From: JBBRXJ01 sp038248505
Lineage (GTDB): Bacteria; Bacteroidota; Bacteroidia; Bacteroidales; JBBRXJ01
NCBI GenBank assembly: GCA_038248505.1
Contig: JBBRXJ010000033.1
Location: forward strand, 1-35,619
Reading direction: 5' to 3'
Length of the DNA: 35,619 nucleotides
Shown: positions 8,381 through 16,400 of the stretch, piece after piece
Layout of the letters: each line of letters starts with the position of its first letter
Position numbering within the stretch: position 1 is the stretch's first letter
Made by a program: the position numbers and the translations under genes
Notes under the pieces: model-generated
Seen by the model: only the letters and a program-made list of their open reading frames with translations
What the model was told of the DNA's origin: nothing
The model's database searches: none

Positions 8381-9682
8381 ATGAACGAAGCATCAAAAAA
8401 AATAGCTTTTTATACACTTGGGTGCAAATTAAACTTTTCTGAAACGAGCACACTAGCTCGAGGTTTTGTCAATAGGGGATACCAACAAGTAGAGTTTGAT
8501 CAGATAGCAGACGTATATCTCATTAATACATGTACAGTAACAGGTCAAGCTGAAAAAAAATGCAAATTAGCTATTAAAAAAGCAATAAGAATGGCTCCTG
8601 GAGCGATTGTTATTGTAACAGGTTGTTATGCACAATTGCACAAAAAATCAATAGAGGAAATACCAGGAGTTAGTATTATACTTGGGAGTAATGATAAATT
8701 CAATGTTTTTGAATATCTGGATCAGTATCAATCTAAAGGGAAGTTAATAGCCAATGACCAGCTGAACGAATTGGAAGAATTTATGCCATCCTATTCGTTT
8801 GAAGGGCGTACGCGTTCATTTCTCAAAATTCAAGATGGATGTGATTATTTTTGTTCATACTGTACGATCCCTTTTGCACGCGGACGAAGTCGCAATAGTA
8901 GTATTCAGGATATAATATCTCAAACAAATGAACTCGCTCAAAAGGGAGTTGAGGAGATTGTTATAACTGGAGTTAATATTGGTGATTTTGGACAGAGTAC
9001 TGGTGAATCTCTTGCTGAACTTATTAAATCAATTTCAACGGTTGAAGGTATTCGTAGGTTTAGGCTTTCATCTATTGAACCCAATTTGATTAACAATGAA
9101 ATGATTGAATGGATGGCATCAAATAATAAATTTCTGGAGCATTTTCATATTCCCTTACAATCAGGTTGTGATCGCATTCTTAAATTAATGAATCGTCGTT
9201 ATTCTACAAGTTTATTTGCTGAAAGAGTATTGACAATTCGCAAATATATGCCAAATGCAGCAATTGGGGCTGATGTTATTGTTGGTTTTCCTGGTGAAAC
9301 TAATTCTGATTTTGAAGAGACTTTATCTTTCTTGAAGCAAGTGGATATTTCGTATCTTCATGTATTTAATTATTCTGAACGCGAAAATACCGCCGCTGCT
9401 AAGTTTCTTGAAAAGGTGGATCCCTTAGTTAGAGATAGTAGAAGTCGCGAATTAATTTCATTATCTAAACGTAAAAGAAACGTATTCTATCAAAATAATA
9501 TTGGTCGTAGTGATGAAGTTTTATTTGAAAAAAAAATTGAAAATAATAAAATGTTTGGTTTTACAAGAAACTACATTAAGGCTGAGATACCAGCTAATTC
9601 TGAATTGTGCACAAAAATTAGAAGTGTAAATTTATTAGGTATTTCTGATGAAGGGAATATGATTGTTAAATTAATTGATTAA
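8381..9682 (+). CDS. mtaB: tRNA t6A37 methylthiotransferase MtaB
   Basis: MtaB is a radical-SAM enzyme that converts t6A37 to ms2t6A37 in ANN-decoding tRNAs. The 433-residue protein has the three N-terminal cysteines of the methylthiotransferase domain (C15 in YTLGCKLN, C51 in NTCTVTG, C82 in TGCYAQ) for the auxiliary cluster. The radical-SAM CxxxCxxC follows as C154, C158 and C161 in DGCDYFCSYC. Motifs VITGVNIGDFG, RLSSIEP, IPLQSGCD and ADVIVGFPGET come next, with a C-terminal TRAM-like segment. YTLGCKLN favours MtaB over MiaB or RimO. The suhB-type gene begins 2 nt after its stop codon. Confidence 0.95.
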   Translation: MNEASKKIAFYTLGCKLNFSETSTLARGFVNRGYQQVEFDQIADVYLINTCTVTGQAEKKCKLAIKKAIRMAPGAIVIVTGCYAQLHKKSIEEIPGVSIILGSNDKFNVFEYLDQYQSKGKLIANDQLNELEEFMPSYSFEGRTRSFLKIQDGCDYFCSYCTIPFARGRSRNSSIQDIISQTNELAQKGVEEIVITGVNIGDFGQSTGESLAELIKSISTVEGIRRFRLSSIEPNLINNEMIEWMASNNKFLEHFHIPLQSGCDRILKLMNRRYSTSLFAERVLTIRKYMPNAAIGADVIVGFPGETNSDFEETLSFLKQVDISYLHVFNYSERENTAAAKFLEKVDPLVRDSRSRELISLSKRKRNVFYQNNIGRSDEVLFEKKIENNKMFGFTRNYIKAEIPANSELCTKIRSVNLLGISDEGNMIVKLID

Positions 9683-9684
9683 TT

Positions 9685-10479
9685 ATGAATTGGGAGAAAG
9701 TTTGTTTAGATGCTGTGTATGTTGCAATTGAAACAGGGAAATTTATTCGCAATGAATCTGCATTAATAACTATAGATCAAGCAAAATCAAAAGGCTTGCA
9801 CGATTTTGTAACGCATGTTGATAAAGGATCTGAGCAACGATTGGTGGATGGATTATCAAAAATTTTACCGGAAGCCAGTTTTTTAACCGAGGAAGGGACC
9901 ATAAGCGATTCAGGCAATGAATTACGATGGATTATTGATCCTTTAGATGGGACTACTAATTTCATTCATCGTCTTCCGCCCTATGCTATTAGCATTGGTT
10001 TGCAAAGAGGAGACGATTTAATTGCTGGTATTGTGTATGAAATTACCTTAGATGAATGTTTTTATGCATGGGAAAATAGTGCAGCTTTTCTTAATAAAAA
10101 AGAAATTCATGTGTCAAAAGTAGTTGAGATAAAGGATACTTTTATTGCTACAGGATTTCCGTATCATGCTTTTGGTAGAATGGACGAATTTATGCAATCA
10201 CTAGACTATTTTTTTAAGTATTCACCAGGTGTTCGTCGGTTAGGCTCCGCAGCTACCGATTTAGCTTATGTTGCTTGTGGACGATTTGATGCATTTTATG
10301 AGTATAACCTTAATCCGTGGGATGTTGCAGGAGGAGCATTTATAATTCAACAAGCTGGTGGTAAAAGTTCCGATTTTAAAGGCGGGAATGATTTTGTTTT
10401 TGGACGAGAAATTGTTTCAACTAACGGTGCTGCTCACACCAATTTTTTAAATGCTGTTGCAAAATTTATGAATAAATAA
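9685..10479 (+). CDS. suhB: Inositol monophosphatase family protein (SuhB-like)
   Basis: Members are Mg2+- and Li+-sensitive phosphomonoesterases acting on inositol phosphates or related sugar phosphates. The 264-residue product has the metal-site acidic pair at E69-E70 (LTEEG), the signature WIIDPLDGTTNFIH with D85 and D88, and NPWDVAGG with D213. All metal ligands are therefore present. The physiological substrate in Bacteroidota is not evident. The symbol marks the closest known family member and is not a proven function. The gene follows mtaB by 2 nt and is 43 nt before the acyltransferase gene. Confidence 0.88.
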   Translation: MNWEKVCLDAVYVAIETGKFIRNESALITIDQAKSKGLHDFVTHVDKGSEQRLVDGLSKILPEASFLTEEGTISDSGNELRWIIDPLDGTTNFIHRLPPYAISIGLQRGDDLIAGIVYEITLDECFYAWENSAAFLNKKEIHVSKVVEIKDTFIATGFPYHAFGRMDEFMQSLDYFFKYSPGVRRLGSAATDLAYVACGRFDAFYEYNLNPWDVAGGAFIIQQAGGKSSDFKGGNDFVFGREIVSTNGAAHTNFLNAVAKFMNK

Positions 10480-10522
10480 TTTTTTAATAGAATGCTTCAA
10501 GCTAATTAATTTGTAGTTTAAT

Positions 10523-11407
10523 ATGCAATCTTTTCTTTTCACTTTTTTATATGCTATTGTTTGGATGTTTTCACTGCTTCCATTACGAATACTTTTTATA
10601 TTCTCTGATATGCTATTTTTGATAGTGTGGTATGTTTTACCATATCGTCGAAAAGTTGTTTTAAATAATCTTAGAAATAGTTTTCCTGAAAAAAGCGAGA
10701 GTGAAATAAATGATATTGCACGAAAATTCTACCGTCATTTCTGTGATTTGGTTTTTGAAGTTATTAAATTAAATACCATGAGTGAAAAAACAATGCGAAA
10801 GCATTGGAAAGTGAAAAATCCTGAAGTGATAAATCAATACTACGATCAGGGTCGTCATTTAGCAGCAATTTTAGCTCATTATGGTAATTGGGAATGGAAT
10901 ACAGCGATGTCTTTAATTGTGAAGTATCCCGTATATAGTATTTTTAAAAGACTTAGTAATAAACGAATGGATGAGTTAATGAGTAAAATTCGTTCACGGT
11001 TTGGTGGTAAACCTGTTGAAATGGCGAATGTATTGCGAGAACTCATTACTATGAATAATGAAGGTAAACCTATTGCACCTGGATTTATTGCAGATCAATC
11101 GCCTCATAAAACGGAACATTGTTATTGGATGAATTTTTTAAATCAAGATACCTCGGTGTACCTTGGGATAGAGCATTTGGCTGTTAAGTTTAATATGATT
11201 GTGGTTTATTTTGATATGCAGAAAATTTCACGTGGCTATTATGAAGTTGACGTTATTACTCTTTGTGAGAATCCAAAAGAATTAAAAGAATATGAAATAA
11301 CTGAAAAACATGTTCGCTTACTTGAAAAGAAAATTCAAGAAAGACCTGAGTTCTGGTTATGGACACACCGTAGATGGAAAAGAAAACGGAAAATTGAAAA
11401 ACCATGA
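10523..11407 (+). CDS. LpxL/HtrB-type lipid A (or lysophospholipid) acyltransferase
   Basis: This family transfers late acyl chains to lipid A at the inner membrane. The 294-residue protein has an N-terminal hydrophobic anchor (about 5-40), then YRRKVVLNNLRNSFPEKS, and the catalytic HX4E motif as H119 to E124 in HYGNWEW. ADQSPHK and the C-terminal PEFWLWTHRRWK are also family signatures. The latter motif is diagnostic for LpxL/LpxM homologues. Its stop codon overlaps the start of the GT2 gene by 4 nt (ATGA), so the two are translationally coupled. This suggests a joint role in making an envelope glycolipid. Lipid A is the likely acceptor, although other Bacteroidota lipids cannot be excluded. 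Confidence 0.92.
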   Translation: MQSFLFTFLYAIVWMFSLLPLRILFIFSDMLFLIVWYVLPYRRKVVLNNLRNSFPEKSESEINDIARKFYRHFCDLVFEVIKLNTMSEKTMRKHWKVKNPEVINQYYDQGRHLAAILAHYGNWEWNTAMSLIVKYPVYSIFKRLSNKRMDELMSKIRSRFGGKPVEMANVLRELITMNNEGKPIAPGFIADQSPHKTEHCYWMNFLNQDTSVYLGIEHLAVKFNMIVVYFDMQKISRGYYEVDVITLCENPKELKEYEITEKHVRLLEKKIQERPEFWLWTHRRWKRKRKIEKP

Positions 11408-12414
11408 AAAAAGTTGCCGTTGTTATATTGAATTGGAATGGAGTTAAACATTTAATGCAGTTTTTACCCTCTGTTGTTAAATACTCTACCGACCCAATGG
11501 TTGATATTGTGCTTGCAGATAATGGCAGTACCGATAACTCTATTGCTTATGTAAGCACTAATTATCCTGATATAAAAATTGTGCGTCTTGATAAAAACTA
11601 TGGCTTTGCTAGTGGTTATAATCATGCATTGAAACTTGTTGATGCAGAGTATTATGTTTTGTTGAATTCGGATGTTGAAGTTACTGAATCATGGATACCT
11701 AGAATGATTCAGGAAATGAAAAATGAGTCTTGTGTGGCTGCAATGCCAAAAATAAGATCTTGGTATAAAACGAATTTTTTTGAATATGCGGGTGCTGCAG
11801 GTGGATATGTCGATTACCTTGGATACCCTTTTTGCAAGGGTCGTATTTTTTCAACTGTAGAAGAGGATAAGGGACAATATGATAAGAATAGCGATGTAAT
11901 GTGGGTTTCTGGAGCTTGTATGTTTATTAAATCAGAAATATTTAATCTTTTTGAAGGGTTTGATGAGAATTATTTTGCACACATGGAAGAAATTGATCTC
12001 TGTTGGCGAATTAGAAATGGAGGGCATAAGCTTATGTGTTTTGGTAATGTTCATGTGTATCACGAGGGTGGAGGAACACTTTCTTATGATAATCCCAAAA
12101 AGACTTATTTGAATTTTAGAAATAGTCTATTGACTGTATTCAAAAATCATCCCTCTAAATTTGTTTTTTGGTATATTTCTATTCGTTTTTTATTAGATTT
12201 TGTTGCATGGATAAAATATGCCGTAGCATTAAAATTTTCTTCTGCCTTTGCTATTAATAGGGCACACATCTATTTTCTTCAGCATTTCCGTGAGTATTAT
12301 TTAAAGCGAAGAACATTACAAAAACAGAAAATAATAAATGCCGGATTATTTAATGCTTCAATTGTTTATAGGTATTTTATTAAGAAGCAAAAAAACTTCT
12401 CTGATTTAACATAG
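11404..12414 (+). CDS. Family 2 glycosyltransferase (WbbL/rhamnosyltransferase-like)
   Basis: The protein has 336 residues and a GT-A fold of family GT2. VILNWNGVKHLMQFL opens the nucleotide-binding domain. D39 lies in ADNGSTDNS, and the metal-binding LNSDVE holds D90. FASGYNHAL and the acceptor-side HMEEIDLCWRIRNGG with the later VYHEGGGT are typical of the dTDP-rhamnose type. After residue about 245 a hydrophobic segment suggests membrane association. It overlaps the acyltransferase gene by 4 nt. Donor and acceptor cannot be read from sequence; the pairing suggests lipid A, O-antigen or another glycolipid. The stop is 1 nt from the murF stop on the other strand. Confidence 0.92.
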   Translation: MKKVAVVILNWNGVKHLMQFLPSVVKYSTDPMVDIVLADNGSTDNSIAYVSTNYPDIKIVRLDKNYGFASGYNHALKLVDAEYYVLLNSDVEVTESWIPRMIQEMKNESCVAAMPKIRSWYKTNFFEYAGAAGGYVDYLGYPFCKGRIFSTVEEDKGQYDKNSDVMWVSGACMFIKSEIFNLFEGFDENYFAHMEEIDLCWRIRNGGHKLMCFGNVHVYHEGGGTLSYDNPKKTYLNFRNSLLTVFKNHPSKFVFWYISIRFLLDFVAWIKYAVALKFSSAFAINRAHIYFLQHFREYYLKRRTLQKQKIINAGLFNASIVYRYFIKKQKNFSDLT

Positions 12415-12415
12415 T

Positions 12416-13723
12416 TTATAGTGAAGGAATGAGTGTTTCTAATTTAATGCCCCTTGATCCTTTTAATAATATTGTTTTTCCAATTATTTTATGTGTACTC
12501 AAATAGTCGTTTAATGCTAATACATCTTTAAATGAATTAAAATTCGTTGACAGCTCTTCAGATGCTTTACTAAAAAACGTACCCACTAAAAAAATTTGAG
12601 ATATATTCTTACTTTGCAGAAGTTTCAATATAGCTTTATGTTCATCATTACTAGTATCGCCAAGTTCAAGCATATCGCCTAAAATTAGTACTCGATTTTG
12701 ATTATCTGTTTTTATAAAATTGCTTATTGAAGCATGCATGCTTGAAGGATTAGCGTTGTATAAATCAAGTACTAATTGATTTATAGCAGTTTTCATTAAT
12801 TGAGAACGATTATTAGCGGGCTCATAATTTTCTAGTGCATGTTTAATTTGTTTGTCGTTAATGCCAAAATATCGTCCAATTGTGCATGCGGCCATTGCGT
12901 TTTCAAGATTATACCCTCCAACTAATTTAGTTGATATCGATATTTGTTTATCTTCTTCGTTTGTATTTAAAATTAGATTTAAGTATGTATCACTATCAGA
13001 AAGTGCTGCATTTAGAAAACAATCTGAATTATTTCCATATTTTATTTGTTCAAGATTAAATGAATTACATAAATCCATAAGAAGAGAATTCTCAGCATTT
13101 ACAAAAGCCTTGCATTTTCTTTCGGATAGGCTAGCATATAATTCACTCTTTGCTTTTATTACTCCTTCAAATGAACCAAAACCCTCAATGTGCGCTTTAC
13201 CTATATTGCTTATTAAGCCAAAATCAGGTAAAACCATATTGCATAATGTAGCAATTTCGCCAATATGATTTGCACCCATTTCAATAATACCAAAATCGTG
13301 ATTCTTTGTTATTTGCAATAAAGTAAGTGGAACCCCAATGTGATTATTTAAATTACCTTGAGTATAATGTACATTAAAGCTTTCCCTTAAAACCGATGCG
13401 ATAAGTTCTTTTGTTGTAGTTTTTCCATTAGTGCCTGTTAATCCAATAATTTTGGCAGGCATTTGTGTACGGTGATATTTTGCGAGCTCTTGTAAGCTTT
13501 GCAAACAGTTTTCCACCAACACATATTGATAGTTTTTAATTACCGATAAATCATCTACAATAACACTTGCTGCACCGAGTTCAAGGGCTTGTTCAGCAAA
13601 TTGATTTGCGTCATAATGATCTCCTTTGAGTGCAAAAAAAAGGCTTTTAGGTGTTATTTTTCGAGTATCTGTTGAAATTGCAGGATACTTAAGATAAAGC
13701 TGGTATAGTTGTTCTATATTCAT
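12416..13723 (-). CDS. murF: UDP-MurNAc-tripeptide:D-Ala-D-Ala ligase
   Basis: MurF adds the D-Ala-D-Ala dipeptide to UDP-MurNAc-tripeptide in the last cytoplasmic step of peptidoglycan precursor synthesis. The 435-residue protein has STDTRKITPKSLFFALKG at the N-terminus, typical of MurF and MurE. The ATP-binding loop GLTGTNGKTTTKE follows (GTNGKTT at 97-103), then NLNNHIGVPLTLL, IIEMGANHIGEI and ISNIGKAHIEGFGSFEG. The C-terminal domain has LYNANPSSM and ILGDMLELG. NxNNxIGxPLTLL and the DxYNANPxS-like motif separate MurF from the other Mur ligases. A terminator just upstream isolates it from gldJ. Its own start is ATG at 13721-13723. Confidence 0.97.
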   Translation of the reverse strand: MNIEQLYQLYLKYPAISTDTRKITPKSLFFALKGDHYDANQFAEQALELGAASVIVDDLSVIKNYQYVLVENCLQSLQELAKYHRTQMPAKIIGLTGTNGKTTTKELIASVLRESFNVHYTQGNLNNHIGVPLTLLQITKNHDFGIIEMGANHIGEIATLCNMVLPDFGLISNIGKAHIEGFGSFEGVIKAKSELYASLSERKCKAFVNAENSLLMDLCNSFNLEQIKYGNNSDCFLNAALSDSDTYLNLILNTNEEDKQISISTKLVGGYNLENAMAACTIGRYFGINDKQIKHALENYEPANNRSQLMKTAINQLVLDLYNANPSSMHASISNFIKTDNQNRVLILGDMLELGDTSNDEHKAILKLLQSKNISQIFLVGTFFSKASEELSTNFNSFKDVLALNDYLSTHKIIGKTILLKGSRGIKLETLIPSL

Positions 13724-13735
13724 TTAATACATCAA

Positions 13736-13769
13736 ATAAAAAAACCTCATTAGAAACTAATGAGGTTTT
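13736..13769 (-). terminator. Strong intrinsic terminator downstream of gldJ
   Basis: A perfect 13-bp stem (AAAACCTCATTAG 13741-13753 and CTAATGAGGTTTT 13757-13769) closes an AAA loop. On the minus strand it is followed by an uninterrupted U-run (plus-strand A-run ending at 13744). It lies 19 nt beyond the gldJ stop codon and 12 nt before the murF start. It would therefore end the porP-gldJ transcript and insulate murF. Confidence 0.88.
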
Positions 13770-13788
13770 ATATAATTAATACATTTTG

Positions 13789-15261
13789 TTAGTTTCCTAT
13801 TGGAGCGCCTACTCTAGTCATTGCACATCGGAAACCAATGTCAACTCTTGATTTGTCTTCTTGTAGGAAGCGACGTGTACCAGGGCTTAAATAATATGCT
13901 CTATCTAACCATGATCCTCCTTTATAAACACGTACTCTATCATTTATTAAAGAAGAGATATCTGACTCTTCAACATTTTGAGAGTACATACGTTGCGATT
14001 CAGGTTTTTCCTTGTATGAATCATCGGTATAGAATGCGCTTGATTCAAAATCGCCATCATTAAAATTCTTATAGTCAGCTTTGCTATAATTATCGCGACC
14101 TACAACGTCTTCTTCGGTAACATTTTCGAGTTTTAAGCGACCCAAGCTGTCTTTAGGAGCAATATTGCCTTCTTCGTCCAATGTTAGTTTTTGGAATACA
14201 TTTCCTCTAAATGCTCTAAATTCATTTACATCTTCTAATGAAAGAGATCTGTAAACATCCATACACCATTCACTTACGTTTCCTGCCATGTTAAATAAGC
14301 CATAGTCATTTGGCCAATAAGATTTAACGGGAGCAGTAGGAGCAGCATTGTCATTTAAATTACCAGCAAGCCCCATATAGTCACCTTTACCTCTAACAAA
14401 ATTAGCTCTCATACGACCCAAATCAGACTTGCTATCATTACGAACGTTATGTCCATTCCAAGGATAAATACGTTGCTCAAAAGTTCTTTCTTCAAAGCTA
14501 TTTCCGATAAGTGAAGAGGCAGCAAATTCCCATTCAGCCTCGGTAGGGAGACGATATTTTGGAAGAAGGATACCATCTGACATTTCAACTCGTCTTTCTT
14601 CTTTACCTGGTTGCAAGCTAGGAAGATTCTGTTTTACAAGACCTTCATATTGACCAGCCAAATAAGCATCGGTGTTAAAGTTGTTTTCACCAACTTGGTT
14701 TACATCCATCTGAAGAATTCCTCTTTGAATGAGTATGTTTTCGTTTACACGGTCTGAACGCCAGTCAGAGTAGTCTTTGGCTTGTAACCAACTCACGCCT
14801 ACTAATGGATAGTCATTATAAGCAGGATGTCTAAAATAATACTCAACATAAGGCTCGTTATAAGCCATTGGATCACGCCATACTAAAGTATCAGGCAGTG
14901 CTCTTTTAAATACTTCTGGATAATCTACAAATACCCTTCTAATCCAATGAAGGTACTCGCGATAATCGACATTGCGAACTTCCGTTTCATCCATATAGAA
15001 TGAAGTAACTGTAACTCTTCTAGCTACGTTATTCCAATCGTATACTACATCTTGTTCTGATCTCCCCATTACATAGGTACCACCTTCAACAAAAACAAGT
15101 CCAGGACCTGTTTGCTGTTCGAAATCAAGAACAACTTCAAAACCACCATTATCAGGACTATTATAATCCCATCCTGTGGTTTGTGATACCTGACTATTGC
15201 TACTGCATGACACTAGCATGGCTGTCAGAATTGCTAAGATTGAAAAGTTTTTAAAATTCAT
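13789..15261 (-). CDS. gldJ: Gliding motility / type IX secretion lipoprotein GldJ
   Basis: GldJ is an outer-membrane-associated lipoprotein required for gliding and for stability of the T9SS component GldK. The 490-residue product has a lipoprotein signal (LVSC, acylated C19). TGWDYNSPDNGGF follows, a GldJ hallmark. A formylglycine-generating-enzyme-like (SUMF1) fold then covers most of the protein: GPGLVFVEGGTYVMGR, DETEVRNVDYREYLHW, YRLPTEAEWEFAA, GNVSEWCMDVY and GGSWLDRAYYLSPGTRRF. FGE activity is not expected. The neighbourhood, with porU and porV just beyond porP, matches the gldJ-porU-porV grouping I recall from Flavobacterium. GldK/PorK is the alternative paralogue, but the N-terminal motif favours GldJ. 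A terminator follows the gene. Confidence 0.9.
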   Translation of the reverse strand: MNFKNFSILAILTAMLVSCSSNSQVSQTTGWDYNSPDNGGFEVVLDFEQQTGPGLVFVEGGTYVMGRSEQDVVYDWNNVARRVTVTSFYMDETEVRNVDYREYLHWIRRVFVDYPEVFKRALPDTLVWRDPMAYNEPYVEYYFRHPAYNDYPLVGVSWLQAKDYSDWRSDRVNENILIQRGILQMDVNQVGENNFNTDAYLAGQYEGLVKQNLPSLQPGKEERRVEMSDGILLPKYRLPTEAEWEFAASSLIGNSFEERTFEQRIYPWNGHNVRNDSKSDLGRMRANFVRGKGDYMGLAGNLNDNAAPTAPVKSYWPNDYGLFNMAGNVSEWCMDVYRSLSLEDVNEFRAFRGNVFQKLTLDEEGNIAPKDSLGRLKLENVTEEDVVGRDNYSKADYKNFNDGDFESSAFYTDDSYKEKPESQRMYSQNVEESDISSLINDRVRVYKGGSWLDRAYYLSPGTRRFLQEDKSRVDIGFRCAMTRVGAPIGN

Positions 15262-15280
15262 GGCAAAATGTGTTTTTTGA

Positions 15281-15288
15281 CAAATATA
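15281..15288 (-). promoter_or_regulatory. -7 promoter box before gldJ
   Basis: The minus strand reads TATATTTG, a full match to TAnnTTTG, 19 nt before the gldJ ATG. No TTTG is seen at the -33 position. It would allow gldJ to be transcribed apart from the porP-like gene 51 nt upstream. AT-richness makes chance matches possible. Confidence 0.4.
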
Positions 15289-15312
15289 AAATAAATATTT
15301 CTATAATTCTTA

Positions 15313-16308
15313 TTAGTAGCGCGAGAATTTTATTGTCGGCTTCTTGCCTTTATACCGTAAATTTAATAAAAAAGTTACTTCATGGGCTCCAAATTTAGAT
15401 AAAAATATATCTTTATTTGATGGTGTTAGATCATATGTATAGCTAAATACATAATCATTTCGTATAATACCAAAGCAAAAAACAAAGGTATTTAATTGAA
15501 AATCAATATTATGTCTTAATCCGACCCCAAGCATATATTTTTCCATAATTAGTTGGCAAAAATAATTTATTCGATTAAACCCATTTTGATAATCGGCACT
15601 AATTGCTGGGTACATACGTATTTCCTCAACACCTAAGCGATTATAAGCAATTGGGAAGTTACTTGATAGGTGTACTGTGTATATTCGAGGAAGTTTTGTG
15701 TTATCCGTTATTTTAGGCTTAAGTAAATGATGTGCAGAGACTCCCATGGAATAACTGCTATTATGCATATGATCCCAATAGTCCCAGAGTACCCCTAAGG
15801 CAAAGTCAGGGTAAAGTGTATTTCGATTTCCAAATGACTCAGAACTAGCATTACTAAATTCTTTTGTACTTTGGTTAAACATATCAGAAAAGGTTAACTT
15901 ATTACTCTTTAGGCTGTTTTGACCAGCACCAACCTGTAAACCAGAACGAATGAAAGAATATTTAGTGAGTTTTAAAGGATATGCATATGCCAGATTTGCA
16001 GTAATGGAATTAAATGTGCCACCCGCCTGACGATCATTCATAATGAAACCGCCAATTCCTCCATGAACCGATTCCATAGGTTGATCCCAAGCAATGCTAT
16101 AACTAGTATAAGCAGCTTCTATATCAGGCCATTGATTTCTATAGTTTGAGAAAAAATTAACACGCTCATTAGCACCAACAAAGGCTGGATTTAAATACAT
16201 GCGGCTCATATAAAACTGAGAAAAACCAATATCTTGAGACATCAATAGTGTGCTACAAGTACTGATTATCAGGATGATGATGTTTTTTTTTATTTGACTT
16301 GAAGACAT
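15313..16308 (-). CDS. PorP/SprF family type IX secretion system outer-membrane protein
   Basis: PorP/SprF proteins are 14-stranded outer-membrane barrels. They belong to the T9SS core ring (PorP) or help to export and anchor individual partner proteins (SprF). The 331-residue product has a signal peptide (ending near SQDIGF) and the family N-terminus FSQFYMSRMYLNPAFVGANE, followed by RNQWP. GGIGGFIMNDRQAGG, LQVGAG and YPDFALGVLW follow, and the C-terminus ends in the aromatic residue Tyr, as expected for a beta-barrel. The gene precedes gldJ by 51 nt and is divergent from porU. No large CTD-bearing partner lies nearby, so I cannot say whether it is core PorP or an accessory SprF-like copy. 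Confidence 0.9.
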   Translation of the reverse strand: MSSSQIKKNIIILIISTCSTLLMSQDIGFSQFYMSRMYLNPAFVGANERVNFFSNYRNQWPDIEAAYTSYSIAWDQPMESVHGGIGGFIMNDRQAGGTFNSITANLAYAYPLKLTKYSFIRSGLQVGAGQNSLKSNKLTFSDMFNQSTKEFSNASSESFGNRNTLYPDFALGVLWDYWDHMHNSSYSMGVSAHHLLKPKITDNTKLPRIYTVHLSSNFPIAYNRLGVEEIRMYPAISADYQNGFNRINYFCQLIMEKYMLGVGLRHNIDFQLNTFVFCFGIIRNDYVFSYTYDLTPSNKDIFLSKFGAHEVTFLLNLRYKGKKPTIKFSRY

Positions 16309-16347
16309 TGATCCTACAATATAATTATGGTTGATCCGTTAATATTA

Positions 16348-16355
16348 CAAATTTA
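16348..16355 (-). promoter_or_regulatory. -7 promoter box before the porP/sprF homologue
   Basis: The minus strand reads TAAATTTG, a full match to TAnnTTTG, 39 nt before the start codon, inside the 92-nt divergent region shared with porU. I see no clear -33 TTTG and no perfect box for porU on the plus strand. Confidence 0.4.
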
Positions 16356-16400
16356 AAATATTAAAGTATATTTTTTGTTATTTTGCCTTTAGAATAAACA

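Noticed and set aside
12852..13268. A 138-codon frame antisense to murF
   Set aside because: It is a shadow of a strongly conserved gene with intact MurF motifs on the other strand.
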